Program-made: the position numbers and the translations under genes | Source: Chelatococcus sp. HY11 | GTDB taxonomy: Bacteria; Pseudomonadota; Alphaproteobacteria; Rhizobiales; Beijerinckiaceae | Direction of reading: 5' to 3' | Assembly (NCBI RefSeq): GCF_018398335.1 | Contig: NZ_JAHBRX010000002.1 | Span: forward strand, 1,240,001 to 1,304,000 | Length of the DNA stretch: 64,000 nt | Shown here: in pieces, positions 46,113-54,884 of the stretch | How positions within the stretch are numbered: the first letter of the stretch is position 1 | Layout: every line of letters begins with the position of its first letter | The notes under the pieces: model-generated | What the model was told of the DNA's origin: nothing | Databases searched by the model: none | The model's input: only the letters and a program-made list of their open reading frames with translations

Positions 46113-46546
46113 GCCCGGCAGAGCCAGCCCCGGCTATGAGGGTTAGACAAAGGCCCTTTATTTGCGCTATTGGGCCGTACGTCAGATTATCAGCCACACT
46201 GACACTCCCATCGGGTCCGGGGCCATTATCGAACAGGGCGCTCTCCGGTGCCATCTGGCCAAATCAGAATAGCCCTGCGGCGAAATGGCCGCCTCGCTTT
46301 GTGATCGAAGCCACATGGGAAACATTATTCTTGGGGCGGAGTTGTCCCTGGTAATTGTGTGGCATGGCGCGGAGGTTTATTTGGGTGCAACGGCGTCTCG
46401 CATGCGAATACAACGATGTGTCCTCCAACTGAGAAACGTATAACGCGGACTCATTGCGGAGAGGCTCCTACTCAACGATCTAGTCCATAGATTCCGTGAT
46501 TGTCGTACCAAGACATTGCAAAAGCACTCGTGTCGGGTAATCTCCA
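46113..46546. other. intergenic, no gene seen
   Basis: 434 bp between the catalase promoter and the divergent small membrane protein. Short frames are present without ribosome sites or familiar sequence. Confidence 0.45.
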
Positions 46547-46852
46547 ATGAGCGATGGTAAGAGAGAACTTCGGCTGGCTTTCGAGCGGGTCGAGCAGGAG
46601 GTTCCAAAGCGGCTCGCCTCGATGATCCGTTGGTTGCGACATCCGGGTTCCTGTTGGGTCCGCATTCCGGTCGGTGTTCTTCTTTTGATCGGCGGCATCT
46701 TCTCATTTCTGCCCTTTCTCGGGATATGGATGTTGCCGCTGGGCCTAATGCTTATCGCCGCTGACATGCCTGTGCTTCGGAAGCCCATGGCTCGGTGCGC
46801 CTTTGCGGGCCTTGCTTTCTGGACGTGGCTGAGGCGACGTCTCCGGCGCTAA
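46547..46852 (+). CDS. small membrane protein, two transmembrane helices
   Basis: 101 residues. A basic amphipathic N-terminus (LASMIRWLRHPGSCWVRIP) leads into a hairpin of two hydrophobic segments at about residues 38-75 (VGVLLLIGGIFSFLPFLGIW onward), and the end is very basic (WLRRRLRR). The layout, with FLPxLGIWMLPLGL and LRKPxAR, resembles a family of hypothetical alphaproteobacterial membrane proteins of unknown role. The ribosome site is weak and I see no EcfG box, so its control differs from the neighbours. Confidence 0.7.
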   Translation: MSDGKRELRLAFERVEQEVPKRLASMIRWLRHPGSCWVRIPVGVLLLIGGIFSFLPFLGIWMLPLGLMLIAADMPVLRKPMARCAFAGLAFWTWLRRRLRR

Positions 46853-47163
46853 GGTCAAGAGCAGAAGCATCCGCCGGAGGGCGCCTCGCGGAATTTCGGC
46901 CTTACAACCAGTCCATCCAGGGCTCAGACAAGAACCATGCATCGGCGTTTCAATGCGATCATTGACCCACTCGCCCGCAACATCATTTAAGCCTGTTCTT
47001 CAGACCGTTGCATAAGCGGGAATTCCAGGCCAAGGGACAAAACCTCTGGGTTTCTTTGATTTCCCATCGCATCTCTCCTTGTTGGAAAGCCCGGCGTAAC
47101 GCCTTTCCGTTTCGCTCCGTGGTTGCATTCTTTCGGCGCACTGCATCGTGTTCCCGCAAAGTT

Positions 47164-47188
47164 GGAACTCTCCCTGGCCGCGCTGGTT
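47164..47188 (+). promoter_or_regulatory. EcfG-type promoter of the 101-residue gene
   Basis: GGAAC (47164-47168), 16-bp spacer, GGTT (47185-47188), 33 bp before the ATG at 47222. It has the same variant -10 as the DUF3008 and glgE boxes. The 311 bp between 46853 and 47163 hold nothing else I can name. Confidence 0.5.
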
Positions 47189-47221
47189 CACCTTTCACAC
47201 CGAAATGGTTGGAGCAAAGCA

Positions 47222-47527
47222 ATGGCGACCTTCAAGGAGCGCCTCATGGATCGGTTGCGCGATGCGACTGTGACGGAAGAGCGCGCCGGCACGATGTCGA
47301 GCCCATTGTTCTATGGGATTATGAATCATTCTGAGGTTAAGGCTCGGAAACGTGACAATGCTTTGATAGCGAGCGTCGCGCGGGCGTCGGCAGTTCAGTA
47401 TGCGACGCCGCCTCAGCGTGATGCCGCGTTGCGAGAGATCCTGAGCCTCGCTCTCCTTCGACTGGGACCCCCGGGAGATGACCGCCCAGCTAAAGGAGGG
47501 CATCGACAGAGGCCGCACCAAAGATAA
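47222..47527 (+). CDS. hypothetical protein, 101 residues
   Basis: Starts MATFKERLMDRLRDATVTEE behind a GGAG site, with an EcfG-like box 33 bp upstream. The sequence is soluble, helical and charged (NHSEVKARKRDNALIASVARA, then TPPQRDAALREILSLALLRL). The last 25 residues are low-complexity and partly overlap another short frame, so a frameshift near the end is possible. No family is recognised. Confidence 0.5.
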   Translation: MATFKERLMDRLRDATVTEERAGTMSSPLFYGIMNHSEVKARKRDNALIASVARASAVQYATPPQRDAALREILSLALLRLGPPGDDRPAKGGHRQRPHQR

Positions 47528-47597
47528 GTATGCTTTCCATGGGAGGCGGAGGTCTGCCGGATGGGCGGATAGACCCACCGTCCGATACATTTCCTAG
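47478..47597 (+). CDS. possible 39-residue protein
   Basis: A short frame, MTAQLKEGIDRGRTKDKYAF onward, overlapping the end of the 101-residue gene in another frame. Its first half (KEGIDRGRTKDK) resembles the start of small rhizobial proteins with a DIDAGRTGDKV-like motif, while its second half does not. It stops 1 bp before a terminator-like hairpin. It may be a remnant. Confidence 0.3.
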   Translation: MTAQLKEGIDRGRTKDKYAFHGRRRSAGWADRPTVRYIS

Positions 47598-47615
47598 AAG
47601 GAGGCGTCCTTTTTT
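47598..47615 (+). terminator. small intrinsic terminator
   Basis: AAGGA (47598-47602), a four-base loop, TCCTT (47607-47611), running into six T. It closes the short transcription unit that begins at the 47164 promoter. Confidence 0.5.
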
Positions 47616-47796
47616 GGTGGCCCTTTCCGGAGCCCGATGAGCCGCGTAGAGATCGTTGTAAAATCTGGATTATTCTCTACGGTTGGGGTATAGCTCGCTA
47701 GATCAGCAAAAATAACGTATCCTTCACCATCGCTTGCAAAGTTTTCGGCAGCTAGCGCTGGGAGGTGAAAATCTTTCGCCCAACTGGGAACAAAAA

Positions 47797-48030
47797 ATGA
47801 CTCAGAGCTATAAATCCACCGTTGATGCGAAGTTTGCAGAACTAATACGCGAACGCATTAATGCGTGCCTATCGGAAAACACCCCCCTGAAGGTGCTTCC
47901 CCTTGAAGACGATCTACTGCGGGCCTTCCCCGAGTTTCGGGATCGCCGGATCATCCGGGACAGGATAACCGCCGCTGCGATTGGACGAGGGGTTCCGCTC
48001 ATTCTGGAACAGGTCGACGTGCATCGTTGA
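47797..48030 (+). CDS. hypothetical protein, 77 residues
   Basis: Begins MTQSYKSTVDAKFAELIRER after GGGAAC. It is helical and charged, with an LPLEDDLLRAFPEFRDRRIIRD segment, and looks like a soluble helix bundle or a small DNA-binding-like protein. I do not recognise it. No EcfG box is visible in front. Confidence 0.5.
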   Translation: MTQSYKSTVDAKFAELIRERINACLSENTPLKVLPLEDDLLRAFPEFRDRRIIRDRITAAAIGRGVPLILEQVDVHR

Positions 48031-48152
48031 CGGCTCCAGGGAATTTTTGAGTTTCTTATTGAAATGCCTCATCTGGAGGCCTTGGACAATGGGGAACCAA
48101 ACCGGCGGGTTCCGAATTGGCGGACAGGACGAAAGCGCAAAGGAGACCGGCT

Positions 48153-49064
48153 TTGGGCGCGCACCGTGGCGATATCCATGTCGGCGTTTCGGGATGGACC
48201 TATGCGCCATGGCGGGGAACTTTCTACCCGAAGGGCCTTACTCAAAGGCGGGAACTCGCCTTTGCCGCCAGTCAATTCCCGGCCCTCGAGATCAACGGCA
48301 CGTTTTATGGCCTGCAACGCCTGGACACTTTTCAGCGCTGGGCGGAGGCCACTCCGGATCATTTCGTGTTCACTCTGAAAGGTTCACGCTATATCACGCA
48401 TACCAAGCGGTTGAAGGATCTCGGTGCGGCGCTTGCGAATTTTTTCGCGTCCGGTCTGCTCTGCCTTGGTCCCAAACTCGGTCCATTACTCTGGCAGTTG
48501 CCACCGAATTTTCAGTTCGATGCCGGCGTAATTGACGATTTTCTAGCGCGGCTGCCGAAAGATACTGGAATGGCGGCGCAATTGGCAGGCCATCACGACG
48601 ATCGTGTGGAGGAGCGCGCTGCCGCCACCTCGACTGATGCGCGACGGCCGCTGCGACATGCGCTGGAAATTCGCCATGACAGCTTCCGTACGCCGAGATT
48701 CATCAACCTCCTTCGCAGGCACAGCGTCGCGCTAGTCTGTGCCGACACGGTGAAATGGCCGCGTCTGATGGATCTCACTTCAGACTTTGTCTATTGTCGC
48801 CTGCACGGATCCAGCGAACTTTATCGTTCGCGGTATAGCGACGACGATCTCGACCGGTGGGCGGCTCGTATCGCGGCTTGGGCGCATGGGCAGCCGATGG
48901 AAGACGGTGATTTCGCGGGCGCCGTCACCACGTCAAACAAGCCCCGCGACGTATTCGTTTTCTTCGACAACACCGATAAGTTGCACGCACCGAAGGACGC
49001 GCGCCGTCTGATGGATCGGCTCAGTCTGCATTGGGGCGCCGGCAAGGCGAATAAGGCGGCATGA
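48153..49064 (+). CDS. DUF72 protein (YecE family)
   Basis: 303 residues with the DUF72 TIM-barrel signature: HVGVSGWTYAPWRGTFYP, FPALEINGTFYGLQ, FTLKGSRYITHTKRL, the central LEIRHDSF and the C-terminal VFVFFDNTDKLHAPKDA. I choose TTG at 48153: AAAGGAGA lies 7 bp upstream and the conserved region begins directly after it. Another in-frame TTG at 48117 has no ribosome site. The enzymatic role of the family is unknown. The stop overlaps udgX by ATGA, so the two proteins are made together. Confidence 0.85.
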   Translation: MGAHRGDIHVGVSGWTYAPWRGTFYPKGLTQRRELAFAASQFPALEINGTFYGLQRLDTFQRWAEATPDHFVFTLKGSRYITHTKRLKDLGAALANFFASGLLCLGPKLGPLLWQLPPNFQFDAGVIDDFLARLPKDTGMAAQLAGHHDDRVEERAAATSTDARRPLRHALEIRHDSFRTPRFINLLRRHSVALVCADTVKWPRLMDLTSDFVYCRLHGSSELYRSRYSDDDLDRWAARIAAWAHGQPMEDGDFAGAVTTSNKPRDVFVFFDNTDKLHAPKDARRLMDRLSLHWGAGKANKAA

Positions 49065-49693
49065 GTGCGAAATTACAAATCGGCGAGGAGGTAGCCTTCC
49101 CGACGTTGGAAGCGCTGAACGCGGCGCTGATAGCCAGCGAGCCGCTAGTGCCCGGCGCAACGCGCGCGGTGCCCGGCGAGGGGCCGGTGAACGCGTCGCT
49201 TGCTTTCGTCGGGGAACAGCCGGGTAACGAAGAAGATCGCACTGGCCAGCCATTTGTAGGGCCCGCTGGCCGGCTCTTCGATCGGGCGTTGGCGGACGCC
49301 GGGATCGCGCGCGAGCAAGTCTACGTGACGAACGCGGTCAAGCACTTCAAATTCGAGCAACGCGGGAAGCGTCGCATCCACAAGAAGCCAACCCCTGCGG
49401 AGGTTGTGCATTATCGTTGGTGGTTGAAGCGCGAGCTCGACCTCGTCCATCCGCGCCTGGTTGTCGCGCTGGGGGCGACTGCGGGCCTCGCTCTCGCGGA
49501 ACGCAAAGTGGCGGTGATACGTGAGCGCGGGCCCATGCGCTTCGGCAACCGTCCCGGGTATTTGAGTGTCCACCCGTCATTTCTGCTGCGGTTGCCGGAT
49601 GGGGCGGCGCGCCTTGACGCCTATGCGCGTTTCGTCTCGGATTTACGCGACGCCGGCCGGCTCGCCGGCATGACGGACAAAAGCGCTGTTTGA
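49061..49693 (+). CDS. udgX: UdgX family uracil-DNA binding protein
   Basis: 210 residues of the uracil-DNA glycosylase superfamily. Motif 1 is VGEQPGNEEDRTGQPFVGPA, and the C-terminal motif is SVHPSFLLR. Between them is GKRRIHKKP, the distinctive insertion of UdgX, whose histidine forms a covalent bond to the abasic sugar after uracil excision (known for the Mycobacterium smegmatis protein). This separates it from family 4/5 enzymes, which lack the KRRIH loop. It probably marks or shields uracil sites during DNA repair. The gene pair with DUF72 and its place in the stress island suggest a role in damage tolerance. Confidence 0.88.
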   Translation: MSAKLQIGEEVAFPTLEALNAALIASEPLVPGATRAVPGEGPVNASLAFVGEQPGNEEDRTGQPFVGPAGRLFDRALADAGIAREQVYVTNAVKHFKFEQRGKRRIHKKPTPAEVVHYRWWLKRELDLVHPRLVVALGATAGLALAERKVAVIRERGPMRFGNRPGYLSVHPSFLLRLPDGAARLDAYARFVSDLRDAGRLAGMTDKSAV

Positions 49694-50124
49694 CACGGGT
49701 CTGACACTGGAGCAATTCCGGCGAATTCCGGTTCACCGGCCTTGCTCTCGGTCTTTGTTTTTAAGTATTTTATTCACGCGAACCGGCATCCACTTCGTTC
49801 GAAAATGCTCCAGCGAACCAGAGATGACGCGCGGGTCCCGATTATACAGCGGACACCAGCGCGCCAGTTCGGCGTCGCCAATCGGGATTTCACCGCATCT
49901 TCTTCAATGGCTCCACTTGGTAGCGATAACTTGCCAGAAACAGTGAAGATTCATCCATCAGGTTTTCGAAAGATTGAAGCTGACTTCAGGTCGGACGAAC
50001 GACTTTCCGAGGATTTACCTCCTGCCCACCGGCCCGCGGTCTGCTTTCCATCGGTCTTTTCCAGTGGCCAATCTGAGCAGTGGGGCACGCCTACAGATGG
50101 GCGGAGCTCGCGCGGGCGGTTGCC
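49694..50124. other. intergenic region, no intact gene
   Basis: About 430 bp after udgX. It begins with GC-rich inverted repeats (CCGG repeats at 49718-49740) followed by a T-rich stretch near 49757, a possible but weak terminator. No frame is convincing. Confidence 0.4.
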
Positions 50125-50192
50125 AGGGCTAAGCCGGCCGTGGGAAAACATGTGATGCCATTCTCGGCATCGTCGAAGAGGGCAAGGAGGCC
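50125..50192 (+). pseudogene. fragment of a second DUF892 (YciF-like) gene
   Basis: In one plus-strand frame the stretch reads AKPAVGKTCDAILGIVEEGKE. The last 16 residues, GKTCDAILGIVEEGKE, are identical to the DUF892 protein at 44479-44970, with several silent base changes. Neither the upstream nor the downstream part of the family is found and there is no start, so only a short relic of a second copy remains. It has opposite orientation to the intact gene. Confidence 0.75.
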
Positions 50193-50223
50193 AATGGACT
50201 GATATCGCCATAGCCAAATTTCG

Positions 50224-51531
50224 CTATTTGTCGGCGTGAATATCCCTTTGAGTAATGAGTCTCGCGCTGTTTCGGCCGGTGAAGTAGGACCAGAGCCAGC
50301 TTAAGGCTACAGCCACGCGACTCCGTGTCTCGATGAGGAAGTAAATGTGTGCGAAACCCCACAGCCACCATGCGATTGTCCCTTTAAGTTGTACGCCGCC
50401 AAAATCCACCACCGCGGATCTCTTTCCGACCGTTGCGAGATTCCCAAGATGACGATAGGAGAACTTCCGGCTGGCCGTTCGGCCTGATAGCCTCGCGGCA
50501 ATTACATTCGCGACGAATTCACCTTGCTGCTTTCCGGCTGGCGCGAGCCCCGGGACTTGCTTGCCATCGTCCAGGGTCACACAGGCCGTATCTCCGATCG
50601 CAAATATTTCGGGATGACCAGGTACACTTAAGTCCCGCTCAACTTTGACGCGCCCGTTGCGGTCGGCCTCCGCATCGAGCCAAAAGGCGGCTGGGGACGC
50701 TTTTACGCCGGCAGCCCAAATTGCTGTCCGCGCGCCGATCCGGCGTTCTCCGATAGCCACCTCACGGCTTGTTATTGCGGTTACAGATGCACCCGTAACA
50801 ACCGTTACGCCGAGACGCGTGAGAGCCTCCTCGGCGTAGGTCGACAACTTCGGCGGAAAGGCCGGCAAAACGCGGGGGCCCGCCTCTACAAGGATCACGC
50901 GTGTCTGACGAGTGTCGATATTGCGGAAATCACTAGGCAGTATTTCCTGGGCTAGCTCCGCAATGATTCCCGCGAGCTCCACACCGGTCGGCCCACCGCC
51001 AACTACAACGAAGGTCAGAAGTGCCGCACGCTGATCCGGATCTTGTGACAACTCCGCTTCTTCGAACGCCGTTAGGATCCGCCGACGGATTGTAGTGGCA
51101 TCCTCGAGCGATTTGAGGCCGGGCGCCGCGCGTTCCCAGTCGTCATGGCCAAAATAGGAATGCCGAACGCCGGTGGCGAGCACCAGCGTGTCGTATGGTA
51201 TGTCGCGGCCGCCTTTGAGGGACACGCATTTTCTGACTTTGTCGATGCGGACGACTTCTCCAAGCACTGTCGTGACCTCACGGCGCCGTCTGAATAAATG
51301 TCTGATCGGCCAAGCGATATCGGATGTGGGGAGGATCGTCGTGGCGACTTGATAAAGTAGAGGCTGGAAAAGGTGGTAGTTACGCTGATCGATGATCGTG
51401 ATGTTGAGACGCTGCGCCTTCAACCCCCTGACAAGCGCAAGACCGGCAAAGCCGCCACCGACAACCACGAGAGAATGGTCTCGAGCGGGCGTTTCTCGGG
51501 CCGGGCGGTGGGATGTCTCTGTTTGCAACAT
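50224..51531 (-). CDS. ndh: type II NADH dehydrogenase (NDH-2-like)
   Basis: 435 residues with two Rossmann motifs: VVVGGGFAGLALVRGL for FAD near the N-terminus and VVVGGGPTGVELAG for NADH (about residue 170). Other family signatures are NYHLFQPLLYQVAT, IWAAGVKASP, FAIGDTA and a hydrophobic C-terminal WWLWGFAHIYFLIETRSR segment that anchors the enzyme to the membrane. It passes electrons from NADH to quinone without pumping protons. I use the ATG at 51531; an in-frame TTG at 51549 is possible. It is a single gene with no clear partner. Confidence 0.9.
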   Translation of the reverse strand: MLQTETSHRPARETPARDHSLVVVGGGFAGLALVRGLKAQRLNITIIDQRNYHLFQPLLYQVATTILPTSDIAWPIRHLFRRRREVTTVLGEVVRIDKVRKCVSLKGGRDIPYDTLVLATGVRHSYFGHDDWERAAPGLKSLEDATTIRRRILTAFEEAELSQDPDQRAALLTFVVVGGGPTGVELAGIIAELAQEILPSDFRNIDTRQTRVILVEAGPRVLPAFPPKLSTYAEEALTRLGVTVVTGASVTAITSREVAIGERRIGARTAIWAAGVKASPAAFWLDAEADRNGRVKVERDLSVPGHPEIFAIGDTACVTLDDGKQVPGLAPAGKQQGEFVANVIAARLSGRTASRKFSYRHLGNLATVGKRSAVVDFGGVQLKGTIAWWLWGFAHIYFLIETRSRVAVALSWLWSYFTGRNSARLITQRDIHADK

Positions 51532-52039
51532 AGCCGCGATGATTTCCAATCGTTTCCGTCAGCATCGAGGGTACGACTGATTGACGCTCAGCGTCACCTC
51601 CCATAACAGCAATATCAATGCGCCGCTTGGCTTTCAAACAGGATGACTAGTCACCAGCCTTGTGGAGTGGGGGCTTCTAGTAGCGAGTGGCTGGAAAAAT
51701 AAGCTTAAGGCGACGCCGGGGATGTGATCCTCCTCTGCATCTGCCGCGCTCGCCGCCCAGCACCGACGAATGGCCAAACCTGGATCATATCAATCGTGAG
51801 GACGCCCGCTGGAGTTACGCGGGCCGCGCGCGAGCCTCAGCGAAGCGATAATTAGCTGACTTAGTGTTAGCCAGCGCTTGACACGGCTGGTCGAAGCGAA
51901 AGACTTCGGAATATTCCAGCGCCGCATGTCCGGCCGTCGGCCGACACCGCAGGCGTAGTCGGCCAAGCAGGTGCACCATTCTCACTTGAACCGAGGGTCA
52001 GCTGCGCCGCCGCAACCGTAGCGACCGGCGAAACGCCTC
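51532..52039. other. intergenic, no gene seen
   Basis: 508 bp containing the presumed ndh promoter. Short frames are unsupported, and no EcfG-type box faces ndh. Confidence 0.45.
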
Positions 52040-52693
52040 TCATTGCGCCTTTGGTTGTGGTTCGAGGCGATTTCCGCTGGTATTGGAATCCGGCTTGGAG
52101 CTCGTGCTTGGGGTCGGGAGCGCGCGTCCGGCGTAATTGAATGTGGGCGGCGGCGAATGGACGAGGTCGCCCTTTGTTAATGGCAAGGTTGGCCGCCGGG
52201 GAATCCCGCCTGTCGCGACCATGGCGTCTGCGGCGCTACGCGCCTGGCTGCCCTGGGGGCTCGCTGGAGGGTCGCTTGTCGCCGAGGGAGCGGATGGCTG
52301 GTCGCCGGAGGTCGCCTGCGTATTCCATTGAATTGCCGAGAACGGAACCCCAACGAGGCTGGTTCCCATACCTAGAAATCCTCCGATCTTGAGTACAACC
52401 GTTGTCATCTGCCCGCTACTGTTGACCAATACCTCCTCGATCTCGCCAATTTCCTCACCGTTGACGTCATATACGTCAAGGCCGTCGAATTCCGTCGCGC
52501 GCCATTCGCCCTGCTTTTGAGCCGTCACGAACTCGAGTTTAGACAGGGGCCCGCCAGCGCCACCCGGTTGAGGAGGCTCCTGAGGTTTTGTTTGAGCAAA
52601 TGCAGTCAACCCGAGGAGCGGCAACAATACCGCTGCGACGGGACCGGTGATTTTAAGTTTGGCGCGCCACTGGCGTTTGAAGATCTGTGTCAT
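52040..52693 (-). CDS. PRC-barrel domain protein with signal peptide
   Basis: 217 residues. The ATG at 52693 gives a basic N-terminus (MTQIFKRQWRAKLKITG) and a hydrophobic export or anchor helix ending LTAFAQ. A PRC-barrel follows (about residues 60-125: FDGLDVYDVNGEEIGEIEEV, GGFLGMGTSLVGVPFSAI). The last 90 residues are Pro/Ser/Thr-rich and disordered. PRC-barrel proteins of this exported type are common in rhizobial stress and desiccation gene sets, with no defined reaction. The ribosome site is weak. Confidence 0.78.
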   Translation of the reverse strand: MTQIFKRQWRAKLKITGPVAAVLLPLLGLTAFAQTKPQEPPQPGGAGGPLSKLEFVTAQKQGEWRATEFDGLDVYDVNGEEIGEIEEVLVNSSGQMTTVVLKIGGFLGMGTSLVGVPFSAIQWNTQATSGDQPSAPSATSDPPASPQGSQARSAADAMVATGGIPRRPTLPLTKGDLVHSPPPTFNYAGRALPTPSTSSKPDSNTSGNRLEPQPKAQ

Positions 52694-53401
52694 GACACGT
52701 TCAGTCCAGTCTCGTTGGGGACAATTCGGTTGCCGTGAATTCCGTCCGTCTGTCTGTAAGCGAGGCGCCGCGTTCGGGCGGCGAATCATTGCACCCGAAA
52801 GCTGTTTCAGGTGCACCGGTCATATTCCGGCCTTTCGTCATCGCTCTTAGGGCGGAACAGATTGGACACCTAGATGATGCGCAGTTGCTGACACCGACAA
52901 TGGCGACAGCAGGTTTCCTGCAACCACGACTTCCTCCGTGAGAACGATATGCGGGTCAATCACACAGGCGCAGCATTGTTCCTCGAAGGGGATGACTTCG
53001 TGAATGAGCATCCCATGGTAGTCATGCTGACTACCGCACGTTTCGCGTAAAAGATCTTGCAAAGCTTGCGCTCGAACATCGCAGCGATGGTAGATGAGGA
53101 CAAATGAAATAAATCGTCCCACGCATTGCCGGAACAACGTTCTTTCCATTCGGGTTGCGTTCCGAATGGTGGGAGCGACATGCGTCCGGAAGGTCTATAT
53201 GCGCTCGACAATGGCCCCGGGGTCCGTCAAAATCCTGGGCCAGTCTCTCTGCCGTTTCCTCTCAACGGTTCAGGTTCGGGATCCTCTCTTCCTCGCGCCG
53301 CAGGCACCAGCGCGGACCTTGCACGATCCTTTGGCAGCGCTTTTAAAGATCGCTCCGGTGCTGGCGCTGCACATCGTTGCCCTTGCCATTCGGAGGGACA
53401 G
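52694..53401. other. 708-bp region without a supported gene
   Basis: Frames on both strands (for example minus 52847-53149) do not resemble known proteins. A GGAAC-N17-GGTT box lies at 53131-53156 on the plus strand, 246 bp before the DUF2269 remnant, and could be its promoter. Confidence 0.4.
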
Positions 53402-53882
53402 ATGACCGCCTATTTGATCCTGAAATTTCTGCACGTTCTCGGCGCCATACTCCTGATCGGCACCGGCGCGGGCATCGCCTTCTTCGTGGTGATGGCACAA
53501 GCGACCAGGTACCCTACTAAGGTCGCGGCTGTGGCGCGGATTGTCGTGACGGCCGATTTCCTGTTCACCGCGGCGGCCGTGGTTGCCGAGCCGATCACCG
53601 CAGTGCTGCTGGCCAGGGAGGTCCACCACGATCTTTCGGAGGGTTGATCGTTCTGTCAATCCTCCTCCACATTCTCAGCGGCGCCTTTTGGTTGCTGGTG
53701 CTGGTCATGCAGACGCTGATGCGCGATCTTGCGGAGGTGGCGGAAAAAGCCGGTACCACTCTGCCCGTCAATTATCATGTACTGTTCTGGACTTGGTTCG
53801 CCTTCGGCTTCCGGCCTTCGGCGTGATCCTCGGCATCCTGTGGCTGATGATCGCCCGGCCGGCGCTCCCCTGGTTCGGCTAA
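53402..53882 (+). pseudogene. DUF2269 integral membrane protein gene with two frameshifts
   Basis: The gene starts at ATG 53402 behind GGAGGGACAG and reads MTAYLILKFLHVLGAILLIG to HHDLSEG, where it stops at 53645-53647. The family sequence continues in the next frame (IVLSILLHILSGAFWLLVL to WTWFAFGF) and then, after about 53813, in a third frame (AFGVILGILWLMIARPALPW). Adding one base at each junction would restore a normal four-helix DUF2269 protein of about 160 residues. Both lesions are single-base losses, so true decay or two sequencing errors are both possible. Confidence 0.8.
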
Positions 53883-54278
53883 ACCAAAGGAAAATGAGCT
53901 GCCTCGACATCGGCATTGTTCAGCTGCAACATGCATGCCTGCTTCATCCGAGGATCCTGAGGCGTCAGGGGGGCGGAACAGGCAAACGCACTTGAGTTCG
54001 GATTTGTACGGGAACGCACGATATCGGGCTTCTTCTGCGGAGGGGCTAGATATTGCGCCTGGGCCCTCCGAGCATGGCGTATAAGTCCCCTGAAATAGCT
54101 GCCCTTCAGCTCGCCACGCCTGATAGCCAAAGCAATGCGATCGCCGTTGGACTTTGCATTTGGAAGCCTGCTATCCTGCGAGATAGCCGGCGGGCTTTCG
54201 ATTTGGCGTCCACGCTGGTGCAGGCCGTCGCCTTCGGAGACGTGGCGCGTATCGCAGACGTTTTTGCACTAAGTATCA
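53883..54278. other. region upstream of nasT, no gene seen
   Basis: 396 bp. It should hold the nasT promoter, but I find no clear sigma-54 or sigma-70 pair. A short frame from 54053 has no ribosome site and no familiar sequence. Confidence 0.4.
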
Positions 54279-54884
54279 ATGGGAATGCCGCTCAAAATTC
54301 TTCTGATCGACACAGACGCCCATCGCGTCCAGGCTCTTGCTGAGAAGCTTGGCGAGGGAGGATTCGCCGAGATCCTTCGCGCGCCGCCCGGGCCGAACTT
54401 CGCGGAGACCGTCGAGGAGACAAAGCCCGATCTCATCATCATCGATATGGCGCTGCCAGATCGAGACGCGCTTGAAGACATCCGGGCGGTGGCGAGCGCG
54501 CAGCCCATCGTCATGTTCGCCGGAGGCGACGATCCCATGTTCGCCGAGGAGGCCATCGCTGCGGGGGTTTGTTCCTACAATCTTTCCGGCGTGGCGCTTC
54601 ACGATCTCAGGCCGATCATGGCGTCGGCGATCGCCTTGTTCCATCGTTACCGTAGGGTCGAGGACGAACTGGCCGTTGCAAGGGCCAAGCTTGAAGAACG
54701 CCGTCTGGTCGAACGCGCCAAGGCAATTCTCATGCAGCGTCGTAGAATGACCGAACCGGAGGCCTACCGCTGGCTCCAGAAGAAGGCGATGGACGAAAAC
54801 CGCAAGCTCGCCCAGGTCGTGTCGGAGTTCGTCGAGAGGCACGAAGCGGACATCTCGGAAGCCCAGGCAAGGAAGCACTCATGA
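54279..54884 (+). CDS. nasT: ANTAR-domain response regulator NasT
   Basis: 201 residues. The N-terminal receiver-like domain (LKILLIDTDAHRVQALAEKL, DLIIIDMALPDRD) leads through a short coiled coil to a C-terminal ANTAR RNA-binding domain (ERAKAILMQRRRMTEPEAYR, about residues 145-185). NasT binds paired hairpins in the leaders of nitrate assimilation operons and prevents their termination; NasS holds it inactive when nitrate is absent. The start can be ATG 54279 or 54285. It overlaps nasS by ATGA. Its likely targets are the two leaders at 56225-56330 and 61406-61512. Confidence 0.92.
   Translation: MGMPLKILLIDTDAHRVQALAEKLGEGGFAEILRAPPGPNFAETVEETKPDLIIIDMALPDRDALEDIRAVASAQPIVMFAGGDDPMFAEEAIAAGVCSYNLSGVALHDLRPIMASAIALFHRYRRVEDELAVARAKLEERRLVERAKAILMQRRRMTEPEAYRWLQKKAMDENRKLAQVVSEFVERHEADISEAQARKHS

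Noticed and set aside
49742-50155. 137-codon plus-strand frame after udgX
   Set aside because: Not protein-like; its end overlaps the DUF892 relic in a different frame.
52847-53149. 100-codon minus-strand frame
   Set aside because: No ribosome site, no similarity that I can recognise, and cysteine/histidine-rich random-looking composition.
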